The notes under the pieces: generated by a model
What the model saw: the letters and a program-made list of their open reading frames with translations, nothing else
Database searches by the model: none
Told to the model about the DNA's origin: nothing
Shown here: piece after piece, positions 34,801 through 46,919 of the stretch
Numbering within the stretch: the first letter of the stretch is position 1
Layout: each line of letters opens with the position of its first letter
DNA from: Balaenoptera acutorostrata
Lineage: Eukaryota; Chordata; Mammalia; Artiodactyla; Balaenopteridae
DNA: 64,000 nucleotides
Assembly: GCF_949987535.1 (NCBI RefSeq)
Contig: NC_080067.1
Location: 61,934,405-61,998,404 of the forward strand
Direction of reading: 5' to 3'
Made by a program: the position numbers and the translations under genes

Positions 34801-35181
34801 CTGAAATGGAGGATCCCACCTGGCATTTATGAGGTAGGAAAGTAAATTACACATTGTTTTTCTACATTCATATGTAGAAGCAAAAACATCTGTGTATTAA
34901 AATATTTCAAAGGCCCCACTCACAAGACTACTTTATCTTCCCTTTCCCACTGTACACCCTGCCCAATCTGGGTGTCTTTAGCTTCCAAGGGTCTCTAATA
35001 GGACAGTAACTTAGTTGCCTGTCTCCAGTAGAGTTAAAATAGTTTGACTCTCTTCTCTCTCCAATCTTGGAGCCGTTTTTTAATTATCTAGTAGGTCATC
35101 TTCATCAACATTGTAAACCCAATCTAGGACATAAAGTGCCTAAATAATTGTCAGTCAATACCTCATCTATGGTTTCACATG

Positions 35182-35590
35182 TGTTATGCCCATGAAATTC
35201 ATATGCTGAGGTCCTAACCCCTAATACCTCAGAATGTGACCTTATTTGTATGTAGGGCCTTTACAAGTATATTCAAAGTTAAAGTGAGGTTATTTGGATA
35301 GAGCTTAATCCAATATGACTGGTGTCCTTAGAAATAGAGAAAATTTGGACATAGAGACACACGTAGAGGGAAGATGATATGAAGAGACACAGGGAGAAGA
35401 CGAACATCTACAAGCCAAGGAGAGAGACCTGGAAGAGATCCTTCCCTCATAGTCCTCAGAAGGAGCAACCCTGTCAATACCTTAATTTTGGACTTCTTTT
35501 GGCCTCCACAACCATAAGACAATACATTTCTATTGTTTAAGTCACCCAGTTTCTGGTACTTTGTTACAGTAGCCCTCACTGACTAATACA
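35182..35590 (+). repeat. MLT1-type (MaLR) LTR
   Basis: It begins TGTTATGCCC and ends CACTGACTAATACA. Internal landmarks are 'ctcagaatgtgaccttattt', 'atccaatatgactggtgtcctta' and 'gtcacccagtttctggtactttgtta', typical of mammalian apparent LTR retrotransposons. It is a solo LTR of about 409 bp. Confidence 0.85.
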
Positions 35591-36700
35591 CCATGAGGAC
35601 TTGACTTTCTCCAGAAAATCTCCTCAAGAGGGCCAAATATCCCTTATAGTAGCCCAAATCCACTGTAAAATAACTCTTAAGAATTTTTACTTTTCTCTGA
35701 ATAGATACAAGCTTGGCATAATAGACTGTGGAAGGGAAGTGAGCCTTAAGAGATAGTCTTTCTTAATCAGCATTACCATCCCCACCCTCTCATCACCCAC
35801 TTGAACCAGTCAAATTCCCAACTAGTCACCTGGTTTCTGCCCCAAATGGTCACAGATTTCCCTCCTTTTATACGCCGTGTAGATGTATGTCTCTGTAGTT
35901 GTTATCTGAAGGAGGTGGAAACTTCTTATAATGGTATGTGTCAGAGTTAGCAGAGAAGTCCCCCTCCCAGAGGAGGGGAAACAACAACCGGGACAGCTGT
36001 CACTGAACTTACTTTCCGTTACTCCTCCTGCACCCACTTCCCCATTTCTGCAATTAACAGGGAATAAAGTGGGGGGCCATTTATTGCCCACCTGTCCATA
36101 CCTTTTGTTCAGTATTCTACTGATTTCCATGAACTTTCCTCATATTCCATTAATTGACCCACAAGGCCTTCGTCCTTTCTATTTCAGAAGACAAGTCTTG
36201 TCAGCAGCCCCTCATCCTTGTGCCCTCCACACACTTCAGGCTCCTGTTTTATAGGTTGGTTTGGTGGCCTTATCTCCACTTCCTGCAGCTACCTCCTGTG
36301 GTTCTTTCATATTTTAGTCATCTGGTGTTCATTTGGTTGTGTTCTGATTGATACCTACAACCACACATTTCTCCTTGAACATGACTTTGATGGAGTGTTG
36401 GATGTGTAAGCATAGTCTCCTTGTACATAATTTCGCCCTTGATCATTATTTGTAACTCCCTATGTATCATGGCCTTACTTGGTCTCTTGATTTACAGATA
36501 CGGTGATTACATCCTTTCATAATTAAAATCTTTGGTTGGATATATTAATCTCATCACCAATGATTCCTTCTAAAGTAAATGTATAATAAATAATCACTTT
36601 GATACTATTAGTCACTTCTGTATATTGTTGTTCTTCTTAAGCTTTCCTCAACATCAGATGATCTGTGTATAATTTCCATTATATTTCTTTTCCTGCCCTA
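35591..36700. other. Unique intergenic DNA
   Basis: Nothing recognised. Overlapping frames of 60-107 codons around 35822-36409 lie on both strands, which argues against coding. Confidence 0.5.
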
Positions 36701-37204
36701 TGAAAGCTACGACAAGCAATATTTTATAGTGTGTGTGCCTGTGTGTGTTTTAATTGCATAACTATCATTTGGTCTAGAAATGGGTGTTGTAACGAGGAGC
36801 AGAATTTACCTGACAGGAGGGTGACTTTGGATAGACAACCTAATTTACTAAAATATACTAATACTTCCTGCCCATCTTCCATACCCTGACCCCTGGCAAC
36901 CACCAATCTGTTCTACTTTTTATAATTTAGTCATTTCAAAATTCTATTACAAATGGAATCTTGAAGTAACCTTTTGGGATTGGCATTTTTTACTCAACAT
37001 AATTCTCTGAAAATTCTGCCAAGTTGTTGCATGTATCAATAGTTTGTTCCCTTTTATCGGTGAGTAATATTCTGTGGTATGGATATAGTACAGATTGTTT
37101 AACCTTTCACTCTTTGAATGGTATCTGGGTTATTTCCAGTTTTGAGTTATTATGAATAAAGCTGCTATGAACATTAATGTACAGATTTGCACTACAACAT
37201 ACCC

Positions 37205-37725
37205 GAGTTTTATTTTATTCATGTATGATGAGGCCAACAGGTCGGGAGACATTGCCATTGAAATGATAGTTTATTACTCACTGTTCCCAAGAGGAAGAGA
37301 GCATCCCATGCCATGCAGGGTCACACAAGAGAACACTAAGGTCAGTGGAAGGCAGAGAGAAAGTGCAGGGAAACTGCAGGAAGGCCTTTATGGTAGTTTT
37401 CAAGGGAAGGGTATCTTAAGCAAGAGAACCAGGTTAGGATTGGGTAATTTGAATAATTTCAGTGAGCTCTAGGGTACAAAGGCTGCCTGATGCCTGGCCC
37501 TGGGGTGATTAGGGCAGGGGAATATTGTCTCAGAAATGTAAGAGCTGCCATGAAGCAGGCAGCCAAATTGAGGATTTGGCTTTTGGATTAATTCCTTTGC
37601 ATATGAAAGGCAGGCTCCAGGGAGAGTGCTTTGGTCTCTGGAGAAAGCTACAAACCATTAACCAACCACTGGAGGTGCAGTCCATCACTAGTCAGCAAGG
37701 CCCCAGATGTCAAAACATCAGACAC
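37205..37725 (-). repeat. LTR-like element inside the ancient L1
   Basis: About 500 bp of non-L1 sequence. On the - strand it has a polyadenylation-like AATAAA (complement at about 37269-37275) near its 3' side and a CATAAAGG TATA-like box (complement near 37386-37394), the order expected of an LTR read right to left. I do not recognise the family. The right edge is obscured by the L1 insertion. Confidence 0.45.
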
Positions 37726-38165
37726 AATGAACACTGGGGTGCATGTGTCTTTTTGAATTATGGTTTTCTCTGAGTATATGCCCAGTAGTGGGATTGCTGG
37801 GCCATATGGTAATTCTATTTTTAGTTTTTTAAGGAACCTCCATACTGTTCTCCATAGAGACTGTCATACAGAGTGAAGTAAGTCGGAAAGAGAAAAACCA
37901 ATATTGTATATTAATGCATATATGAGGAATCTAGAAAAATGGTACAGGTGAACCGGTTTGCAGGGCAGAAATAGAGACACAGATGTAGAGAACAAATGTC
38001 TGGACACCAAGGGGGGAGAGTGGGAGTGGGGGAGAGTGGGTGTGGGGGGGGGTTGGGGGGCTGTGTGTGATGAATTGGGAGACTGGGATTGACATGTATA
38101 CACTAACGTGTATAAAATAGATAACTAATAAGAACGTGCTGTATACAAAATAAATAAAATTTTTA
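37726..38165 (+). mobile_element. Second 5'-inverted (twin-primed) L1 fragment
   Basis: 37726-37856 is L1 ORF2 on the - strand, matching about 20199-20333 of the large L1. From 37857 the same L1 subfamily runs on the + strand, from the ORF2 end through the 3' UTR to 'gtgctgtatacaaaataaataaaattttt' near 38133-38165. About 150 bp of L1 is missing between the two pieces. The flanks CATCAGACACA (about 37716) and CATCAAACACA (about 38184) could be an imperfect target duplication. Confidence 0.85.
38011..38060 (+). repeat. G-rich tract, potential G-quadruplex, in an L1 3' UTR
   Basis: Seven or more runs of three to eight G lie within 50 bases, separated by one to five bases. The corresponding place in the large L1 has fewer and shorter runs. 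L1 3' UTRs are known to carry such tracts. Confidence 0.85.
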
Positions 38166-38469
38166 AAAAACAAAAAACACCCCATCAAACACAGAAAGTA
38201 GAAAACATGGTTAATACAAAGTTTTTGTGTGAACTTAAGTTCTCATTTCTCTTCACTGAATGCCCAGGACTGCAATTGCTGGATCATACGGTACTTGCAT
38301 GTTTAGGTTTGTGAGAAACTGCCAAACTACTTCCAGAGAGACTGAACAATTTTACATTACCGCCAGCTAGGTAAGGGTGATTCAGTTTCTCCAAACCTGT
38401 AGGTTTCAAGAAGTGTATTGTTAAACGGGTTTTTAACATTTCAGGCTTTTATGTAAGTCACTATAATGT

Positions 38470-39085
38470 GTTTTTTATTGGTGAGCACGATCTGCAGTAC
38501 ACTGAGCTGGGAACTATGAAAGATTCAGAGATGAACAGGAATATGACTTTGCTCCAGGAGCCTTCATTTGCCAGTGGAAGCAAACCTATAAGTGATGAAC
38601 ACGAAAGAATAAAAATAGGTGATACAAGGAGGTTCAGCCAATGTGCAGTGTAGGTGTAGTGGAAGGGACCATTAATTCTGGGAGTGTCGATGGGAGGCCT
38701 GATGTAGGTAGTAATTTCTGAGCAGTCATCAAAGAGTGAGTATGATTGAAAAAGTTGAGAAAAAAAAAAAAGTAGGAAAGCCATCCAGCATTAAAAATAT
38801 TCTGTGTGCTGGTAGCACCAGGAGTGCTCTGATGGGATGAGAGTACAAGGAGCATGGAGGGATGGACTGAGCAGTTAAAGTGAGAAACACAACTGAAGAA
38901 AGATCACGAGCAAACTCAAATGACCCAAGTAGGAGCTGGACCTCGTTCGGTAGCTAATGAGAAACCACGGAAGTTGGAGAGGATGGAAACAATTTGATCT
39001 ACATTTTAAGGTATTATCAAAGTTATATTCAAACATTGTGAGATCAAAAGCAGACAGGTTTGAGGAGAAGCTATTGTGATAGCTA
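38470..39085 (-). repeat. L2 fragment
   Basis: Inverted LINE-2 text includes 'gtacactgagctgggaactatgaaagattcagagatgaac', 'gctccaggagccttcatttgcc' and later 'gagaaaccacggaagttggagaggatggaaacaatttgatctacattttaa'. The ORF2 end is present but decayed. Confidence 0.75.
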
Positions 39086-39129
39086 CGGGGAGAGACGCTG
39101 AGAATATTGTGTCATTGTGGTACTTTCTT

Positions 39130-39545
39130 TCACTTTTTTAAAACGAACAAATAATGCATGTTCCTTGCAAGTCTATCAGAAAATTATGGAAAGGAAGCAA
39201 CAATAATTACTCATAATCTCCTTACTCAGGGATAGCCATAATGAACATTTTGTTACATTTTTTAAAGATTTGTTCATAATCTGAATCTGTATGTATGTGA
39301 TAATGTGTAATTTTGAGCAGATATGAGACATGTTATATGTAATGTTTATTTTTCTGTCTATAATATAGTATGACATCTTTTTTAGGTTTATAAATGTACT
39401 TATTCAGGATCACTTGAAATTATTTCCATTGGATGGAAATACCACAACTTAATCAACCCCTCCTAACTGAAGAATATTTAGGTGGTTTTGTTTGATTTGA
39501 TTTTGCTTGATTTTTTGCTATTTCTAACAGTGCTCATTTTATTCA
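39130..39545 (-). repeat. Ancient L1M-type 3' end remnant
   Basis: Inverted text with the 'catgttccttgcaagtctatcagaaaattatggaaagg...gatagccataatgaacattttg' order, resembling old L1 3' UTRs elsewhere in this window (5.7 kb and 42.5 kb). Diverged; boundaries approximate. Confidence 0.5.
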
Positions 39546-40424
39546 AGCACTTTGCAGATTTGGAATCAAATATAAGATTCAGTGTCTGCGGTTTCTCTCT
39601 CTTGCCCATGTCCATGGAAAAAGGAGTAGAGCCTCCAGATAAGATGTCCTGAGATGGTCAACACTACCTTGTGCTGGTATCAACCATCAGGTTGCCCTGC
39701 CACACCTCGCAAATGCTGAAAATATCAGGGCTTAAGTTGAATTAGCGAGCAATAAGCTTGTGATTTTCTAGCTGCTACGAGGTTTACTCAAGGTCTTTTA
39801 CCCCATGTTGACTTCCCAAAACTGAACTATGCATTAAATTATCCAGAAATCTTTTTACAAATGAAGATGCTAAAGGCCAACCATAAAAAAATTGTGATTC
39901 AGTAAGTCTGGAATGGAGTCAGACTTCATTTTCTTTACCCTTCCCCAGGTAACTTGTCTATATGACCAAGGTAAAAACTGTGGTTCTGTACCTTTCTTTC
40001 TACTCTTTTACTGGCACAACTTCCTCTGCTGGCTATGAGTTTGCTAAAGGGATGGTATATCATGCTAAGGTGAGGCTGAGTGATGGTGGCTTGATGTGTT
40101 CTTTTATGGGAGGTTTGATGTCTTCAACTGAGAGGGAACCAGACTCTCACCTACAACTGACAGGCTTTGGGCAGAGATAGTTTTGAGAAGAGAAGTTTTT
40201 GTGAAAGCCTGTAAATTGGGGACTGGGCTACAGTGGATCTCCTACCAGGTGTTGATCTTCTGTTTTCCAAAATTATTTACTGATCTTTCTAATTGGGTGA
40301 TGAAGCCTTTGATATCCCTCCTTCTTGAGGAAGTAAAAATGGGCATCAGGGTATACATGCCCATCTCCTTTCTGAGCCCATGTTTTATACAGCTGGGGTT
40401 GATACTGTGATCCTGAAGGAAGAC
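39546..40424. other. Unique DNA, nothing recognised
   Basis: No repeat or exon was recognised. Two frames (39962-40180 and 40183-40410) lie close together on the + strand but lack recognisable domains and splice context. Confidence 0.5.
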
Positions 40425-40775
40425 AAGAAGAAAGCACCTCAGGGGCTTCCCTGGTGGCGCAGTGGTTGAGAGTCTGCCTGCTAATGCAGGGGGCACGGGT
40501 TCGAGCCCTGGCCTGGGAAGATCCCACATGCCGCGGAGCGGCTGGGCCCGTGAGCCACAACTGCTGAGCCTGCGCGTTTGGAGCCTGTGCTCCGCAACGA
40601 GAGAGGCCCGCGCATCGCGATGAAGAGTGGCCCCCGCTTGCCACAACTGGAGAAAGCCCTCGCACAGAAACGAAGACGCAACACAGCCAAAATCAATCAA
40701 TCAATCAATCAAAACATAAGCATCTGATTCAAGATCCTCATTAAAAAAAAAAAAAAAAAAGAAGAAAGCACCTCA
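40425..40775 (+). mobile_element. CHR-type SINE with extra 3' sequence before poly(A)
   Basis: A + strand SINE starts GGGGCTTCCCTGGTGGCGCA at 40442. It has the pol III box B region GGTTCGAGCCC near 40498-40508, a CpG-rich body, and an (AATC)n tail to about 40710. About 30 bp of non-SINE sequence and an 18-A run (40743-40760) follow. The perfect 17-bp duplication AAGAAGAAAGCACCTCA at 40425-40441 and 40759-40775 encloses everything, so the extra segment was inserted with the SINE. Confidence 0.93.
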
Positions 40776-42489
40776 AAAGGGATAAAGGGGCACAGACAGG
40801 AAGTCTCAGGTTGCCAAGGACAGATTTTGCCTACTGGGTTATCTTCCTTGGGGAAGACTCTCAGATGCTGTACAAAGGACATTGTCGTGAAGAAGTGTGG
40901 CCTCACACCGTCAGCAGAGGCTGTGCCGTTACTGGACACGGGTCAGAGAGCTAGAGTGCATGCCTTCTCACCATGCCTGGCCTTTTCAGTCATCCCTGCC
41001 AACCTAGAGTAGAGATGCGTCCTCCTCACTCATGTCTCTTGTCCATGCTCCCATTAGGACAAAGGTATTTTGCAGATATCTCTGTATTCAATCTTGCTGC
41101 ATCCATTGCAACCCTGCTTTGCCTTCCTCCTGGCGTCTGTATGAAAATCTGACCTAGGCTGCCCCCCTTCCCTAATTCTGCTTCACTTGCCTGAGGAAAC
41201 GTCTCCTCCTCTATGTCCCAAAATCAGCTCCAATCTTTTGTCAGTTCCATCACAGATCTGACATTTTCTTCTGTGTGCAAAAAGGAGAAAAAAGCTTGCA
41301 ACTCCAGCCACATACTTCTCCTTCAACCTCAAGTAAGTTGCTTGGCATAGGTTATTCTTCCCAGTCCCCAAAGAAAAATGCTAGCATTTTACTAACACCT
41401 ACTGACACCTTTAGAGCATCAGATTAAAATAAAATGGTTAGTTACACTTTAAAGAATGGAGCAAGATTTGCAGCATCAATATTCATCTCACAAAATCTGT
41501 GTGTCAATAATGTGGCACAAAAAAAACTGAAGTTATTACAAAAAAGGATGTTGTTACAAGAGAGGATCGATATGTCCTGTTTGGGAAATCAACACTGTGA
41601 CTTCATCTCATCATTTATAATGTATTAGCTTAAAGGTCTAAACTGTCTCAATAAGGAGAGATGTCTTGAGTTCTCTGCTTGAGGATTTGAAGTGGTGTAA
41701 GTAATGATAGCAACATTCATTTATTACCTACTGCTGTTGTACAGGTATTCTGCTTAAGTCACTCTCATTTAACTCCATAACATCTCTGGAAGGGAAATCA
41801 TAACACCCCCATTTTACAGTTGAAAAGATCTCAAAGAGAACCAGTAGTCAAAGTCAACACTAATCAGAAGATGTTCCCTGGGGTCTCTGCATTTGCCCAG
41901 TGCACCCCTCCTCCACCACCAGAGTCCCTGTGGTTCACTCATTTACACAGGTTTCTCAAGGTATGTGCTCAATGTGACTGCAGCTCTGCTGGTTTTTTCT
42001 TATCCTTCTCTCCTTTGTGCAACGTGAGCTGACAATGTCGGAAGCCGGGCCATCAGCTCCCCTAGACTTGATCATCATGGCTGTTTTTGGTGGTTGTTAG
42101 AAAGGTGTATACAGGTCTTTCTTTTCTTATTTAAAATAAGAAAAGACCAAAATAGACAATGAGGGACAAAGGTTGATTTGACAGATCTGAGCACCCAGAA
42201 AAGGATGTGTGTTTACAGAGTAAAATTGAGCAAATCAAGCCAGGATGGTTTTATTCTCAGCACTTAACCTGCTGTATCTTAAGAGGTCAAACACTCTTTT
42301 CAACTAAATCAAACACAGAGAATCATCTTAATAGCATTTTAAAGATATGTAAAAACAAACTATAAAGAAAAAAATTTTACTTCCTCTCTTTCCATCAATG
42401 TTTTGGCGTATGTTTTGACAGAGGAAGTGTGAGGAAGGGAGGGAGAGCAAGCAAGCCAAGTAGCAAGATAGATGGAAATGGAAACATTT
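40776..42489. other. Unique DNA with a short MIR piece
   Basis: Apart from a MIR at about 41715-41840, nothing is recognised. A 12-bp inverted repeat with a one-base centre (CTTTTCTTATTT / AAATAAGAAAAG) lies at about 42122-42146. Confidence 0.5.
41715..41845 (-). repeat. MIR fragment
   Basis: Inverted MIR text with 'catttaactccataacatctctggaagggaaatcataacacccccattttacag' near 41768-41820. Confidence 0.65.
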
Positions 42490-43140
42490 CATGAAATAGA
42501 GCTCATAGTTATACACAATTATCTTTTTTTCTCAGTTATTAGCATTTTCCCATGTCATCATCCTTAGGAAACATGTTTTTAATAAACTAATACTATTCCA
42601 TTGTATGAGCAAACAACTAATTTAATGCTTGCCCTATTTGAGGGCATTTACATTATTTCAAGCCTTTTTCTTCCTTTTCTATTATAAATAACACTTCAAT
42701 GGACATCCTTGAATATGTATCCTCATCCACATTTCAAACTACTTCCTTATAATAAAATCCTAGGCATATAATTATAGCTTGTTTTTCTTCACAGCTCTTG
42801 ATATATGTTATAAAATTGTTTTCCAAGAATTTGGTACTGATAAATACTACAAACAGTGTTTAAGAATGACTGACTTAGATATTTTTATTTCAAAATATTG
42901 ACAAATGTGAAAACCATTATATAATAGTTTTACATTTTGTTTCTTTAATTGCTAAGATTGAACACTGTCCTTGTGTTTAATTAGCAATTATGTCTCTTTT
43001 GTAAATTATCTGTTCATGTCTCAAGTCACTTTTATTAGTAGATTTTCCTCCCATTGAGTTTTTGGCTATCAATTTCTTTTTGTAATTTTTTTGCCAATTT
43101 ATAATTTGTCTTTCAATTTTATTTAATAGAAAATTTCAGG
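42490..43140 (-). repeat. Ancient L1M-type remnant
   Basis: Inverted old-L1 3' UTR and ORF2-end text: 'ttttcccatgtcatcatcc', 'actattccattgtatgagc', 'ataaataacacttcaatggacatccttg' and 'cctaggcatataattatagc'. Diverged, no open frame. Confidence 0.65.
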
Positions 43141-43439
43141 TATATTAAAAAGCTAAATGTAGAATAAATGGAACTAAGAAAACTCTAGGTGAATTTTGAA
43201 CTACTATTTAATGGTGGCTAATTTATTTTTAAGTATAAACATAATAAAAGAAATAATGAAGAGGAAGATCAAATTGAATTGCAACCAAATGTAAACCATT
43301 TACTTTTCAAAACAATTTCAAAATATAGTTTGTGATATGCAATTATGGAACTGAACATAAAATATAATTACCATTTTTTAAAGACAAATACATAATGTCA
43401 AATTATTTTCTAAATTAGTTATACCAGTTTATATTTTCC

Positions 43440-43830
43440 TTTCCCAGGAAACAATTGCGATAGTGAATCAATTACATATTTAAGAATGCTCATGGCAATG
43501 TGATTTGCAATAGTCAAAAACTGAAGAAAAAGTGTTTCTCATAACCATTAAACAGGGGAATGGAGAAATCATACATTTTCATCTGCTGGGACCATCTAGA
43601 GTAGTGACAATGAATGAGCTGGAACTGCACGCATCACCATGTGTGAATCCCATAAACACAATGGAAACCAAAAGAAAGTAAGACACACAGGATACAGACA
43701 GTATGATTATATTTATATAAAGTTCACGCACAAGTAAACAGTAAACTGCTGGGGACAGATATAGATGTCATCAAACTGTAAAGAAAAGCCCCCAAAATGC
43801 TAAACACAAAACAGTTTTGTTTAGATTACT
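43440..43830 (+). repeat. Ancient L1 3' end
   Basis: It reads as the ORF2 end and 3' UTR of an old L1: 'gcaatgtgatttgcaatagtcaaaaactg', 'accattaaacaggggaatgg' and 'cacaggatacagacagtatgattatatttatataaagttcacgcacaag'. Confidence 0.65.
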
Positions 43831-43950
43831 GCTTTTCCACCCTGGCTGCACATTATATGTAATTGGGGAGCTTTTAAAAAATATATTGATGCCCAGGACC
43901 CAGCCCAGAACAATTAAATTAGAATCACTCTATTCAATGGCTTAGCTAAG
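43830..43950. mobile_element. MER5A-like hAT fragment
   Basis: The text 'cctggctgcacattatatgtaattggggagctttt' and 'gatgcccaggacccagcccagaacaattaaattagaatcactct' matches the MER5A type, heavily decayed. Confidence 0.65.
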
Positions 43951-44369
43951 AGTTACAGTAAACAAATACTTAGTGCATCACTGAGGAAATTAGGGTCATT
44001 CTTTCTCAGTACCTCAAGGTCTTTGCTTCTGCAATTATTCCCTCTCTCTCCTGCAGCATTAATTTCTTCCTCACTACTGGGTTACTCTCTTTGGCATGTG
44101 CACATGCCTTAATATTAGCTATTTTAAAAGAAACAATAAAACAAAGAAATAAAAAACAGTCCCTTGACATTATGTCTTGCTCCTTTCATCTACTAACCTG
44201 TTTTTTTCTCTGCTTTTATAGCCACTGTCCTGGAAACAATTATCTACACCTCCTCTTTCTACTTCTTTATTCCCAAGTCCTCTCTGCCCACTTTACCCAG
44301 GCTTGCATCCCCAGAGCTGCCCCCAAACAACTTTCATTAAGATCAGGAGCAATAACCGCCATCCTACCA

Positions 44370-45480
44370 AATCCCTGTAGTTGATTCTTTGACTTCATCA
44401 TGTTCAACCCTCCTGCCTCACCGTCACTCCTTTGTGCTGGGTTCCTCTTTCTCCTCCAGACCCTGAAATATTGACTTACACCCATGGCTTAGTGCTTGGC
44501 CCTGTTCTTTAATTATTCTCTTTCCTTATATGAGCTCATCCTGTCCCATGCCTTTAAGTATCATCTACATGTTATTGGAGCTCAATCATTTATCTTCAAC
44601 TTTGTTCTCTCCTCTAAACTTGGACTAAAATATCCAACTGTCTATTCTACACATTTACCTATGCAAACTAGTATTTCATTTCACCCCCAAACTAATTTCT
44701 ACCATTCACCCCGTTGTTTAGAATGAAAAACAGTGACATTTAATTTATCAGCAAATATTCTTAGATAGGTCTTCAAATTATAAAATGAATGCATCACTTC
44801 CATCATATCTACTTCCACTACCTTAATGTAAGACATTTCTGAGCTAATGCAGCAGTCTCCTAACTGTTCTGTTTCCACTCTTTATTCCCTTACAGTCTTC
44901 CTAAAGCAGCTTGATCCTCTTAAAATGTATATCAAATTCTGTGTCTCTCCTGTTAAAACCCCTCAATAGTGTCCCATGGCTGAGCTCTTCACTGTGGCCT
45001 AGGAAGACACACAAGATCTAGCCACTGGTCAGGCCTCCGATATCATTTCTTATCACTCTCACCTTGGCAGTGAGACTTTAGAACCACTCCTGTTCTTCCA
45101 TCGCTTGGAAATGCCTGGTCCCTTCAGTCTCAATATCTGTGTGCCAGCTCTTCCTTCTGCCTGGAATCCTTTCCCTTTAGATTCGACCTTAGCGGCCTCC
45201 TTCCCAAAGGGCCTTTACTCATCATTCCAACCCATAGAGTGTCTGCCCTGACTCACCCCTACACATACTCTCCATCACATTAACTTGTTTCCTAGCTTTA
45301 TTAAAATATGACTATATGAGATTATTTATTTGGGCATATGTATAGTCTCTCCCCTACCTCAGTAGAATACCAGATCCAAAAAAGTGGGGACTTTGTCTCA
45401 ATCTCTGCTGTATCCTTAGTATTTAGAGCAGTGCCTGATAATTAGAAGGGTCACAATAAATATTTGGAATGGATAAACAA
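44370..45480 (+). repeat. L2 (LINE-2) ORF2 end and 3' UTR
   Basis: A long ancient LINE-2. Decayed ORF2 text runs from about 44400 ('gttcctctttctcctccagaccctgaaatattg') through 'cagcttgatcctcttaaaatg' and 'tgccagctcttccttctgcctggaatcc' to the typical end 'gggactttgtctcaatctctgctgtatccttagtatttagagcagtgcctg' near 45390-45440. No working frame. Confidence 0.8.
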
Positions 45481-46919
45481 ATAATACATCAAACCAGACT
45501 TTCTACTTTTTAATGTTGTATTTGAGTGTCTGTGTTTTATACTTAGGCTGGATAAGATTTTTCAATTTTATTTGAATACCTTATCGTCACATTATTGAAA
45601 ATGTCACAGTTCAAATCCTGAATATTAAATATTTGATTAGCTCCAATTTTATTCCTTCATAGAAAAAACTTAACTAAGGAAACATTAATAAAACAATTTC
45701 TCCCATTTCTGAGGCCACGCCTCTTAACTCGAAGTACACCTGCCTATACATTTTGCTGCTTCTGGTTTTGCCACAAACCCCCTCCTATGTATTTCCTGCC
45801 ACACAGATGTTCGTAATTTACTTGTCACCCTTGCTACACTCACAATTTTCTAATTTCCACAAATGTTACTCTTTTTCTTCATCATCCTTCATGGCTCTAT
45901 ATAAACATGCATTCTCTTAGCATCTCTCTATGATCTGGAAGTAGGGGCACATTAGCAGAAACATTTTTCTTTCTCTCCTATCTGACTTCTCAGGCTTTGC
46001 TAGTGTGGACCCATCTTTTGAAAGAAAGCTTAGGAGGTTAATATTGACAATTTGAACCAAATGGCCTGGAGACAACATGAGATATTTCACTAGCTGTAAT
46101 TCTGGGCTCAATCAAGATCTTAATTAACAACATTGTTCTTATTTATTATACAATCGTCATTATGCGGTGTTATACTGATTATACATTCTACATGTGCTGT
46201 TCTTCGGGTGAACAGTTCACTTGAGTATAATGAGGACAACACAAAATGTTATTTTAAAATATAAGTGTACTTAATTTAAATGTTCCTGAAGTGAATTTAA
46301 TGGCAATTTTGTGCTGTTCTTAAGAGAAAGGATTTACACCTACACTGTAAATTATAAAGCAAGCTGCAGTGTTCTTAGCGCCCACTTCATGCTGTTTCTG
46401 TTAAGAATTCCCAGAAGGGCCTCTTAGAATATACTAGCGATTAAGTGAATTACAGTACATTCTAAAGGATTTTATAATACCACAGAGAAATAAAAATAAA
46501 ACACAAAACATATATTTAAATTGTAAAAAAATGTTATTTCAAAAATTAGGATGTATCTGATGGTTCATTTTTCATATTAACATAGGATTTCTGCCCCCAC
46601 TCCCTACTGAGTGCTTCAAAAGGCAACATTTAATGATGCAAACTGTCTTTTTCTAGGTGGCTGAATACAAAATGTCAAAAGACCAAATGTCACCCTTGAC
46701 TCAAGTATTGTGATATTTGCAAAAAAGAAATTAGTGACAGTCTAAAATATTATTATATTACCATGAAAGTAAAAATATTACTGCAACAAATTACAAAAGA
46801 AGAGATATATTATCCTTGCTCTTCGTATTTTAAATAAAGTAGAAATGAGATAGAGTAAAGCTTCACAGTTAATTACAGAATCATAGGAAAAGAGTCATTC
46901 CTCTGAAATCATCCTCATT
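45481..46919. other. Unique AT-rich DNA
   Basis: I see no repeat or gene here. The part from about 46200 to 46560 has few simple-sequence tracts and could be a conserved non-coding segment, but nothing visible proves it. Confidence 0.4.

Larger units (their letters stand above)
36720..38440 (-). repeat. Ancient L1 (L1M-type) split by ~1 kb of later insertions
   Basis: The left part (36720-about 37195) shows inverted old-L1 3' UTR and ORF2-end text ('ccctgacccctggcaaccaccaatctgttct' near 36885-36915; 'gagttattatgaataaagctgctatgaacatt' near 37143-37175). The text continues at about 38207 with 'gtttttgtgtgaacttaagttctc' and 'gaaactgccaaactacttcc', to about 38440. The gap holds an LTR-like element and a 5'-inverted L1. 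Confidence 0.75.

Noticed and set aside
35822..36409. Possible exon cluster with frames of 63-107 codons
   Set aside because: The frames overlap on both strands and in several phases, with no domain and no consistent splice-site arrangement.
40242..40700. 152- and 130-codon frames
   Set aside because: They are read-through of the GC-rich CHR SINE in reverse. The same translated phrases recur at each SINE in the window.
44093..44108. 16-bp perfect palindrome GGCATGTGCACATGCC
   Set aside because: It resembles paired p53-type half sites but does not fit the RRRCWWGYYY pattern at the first positions; a 16-bp palindrome can occur by chance at this scale.
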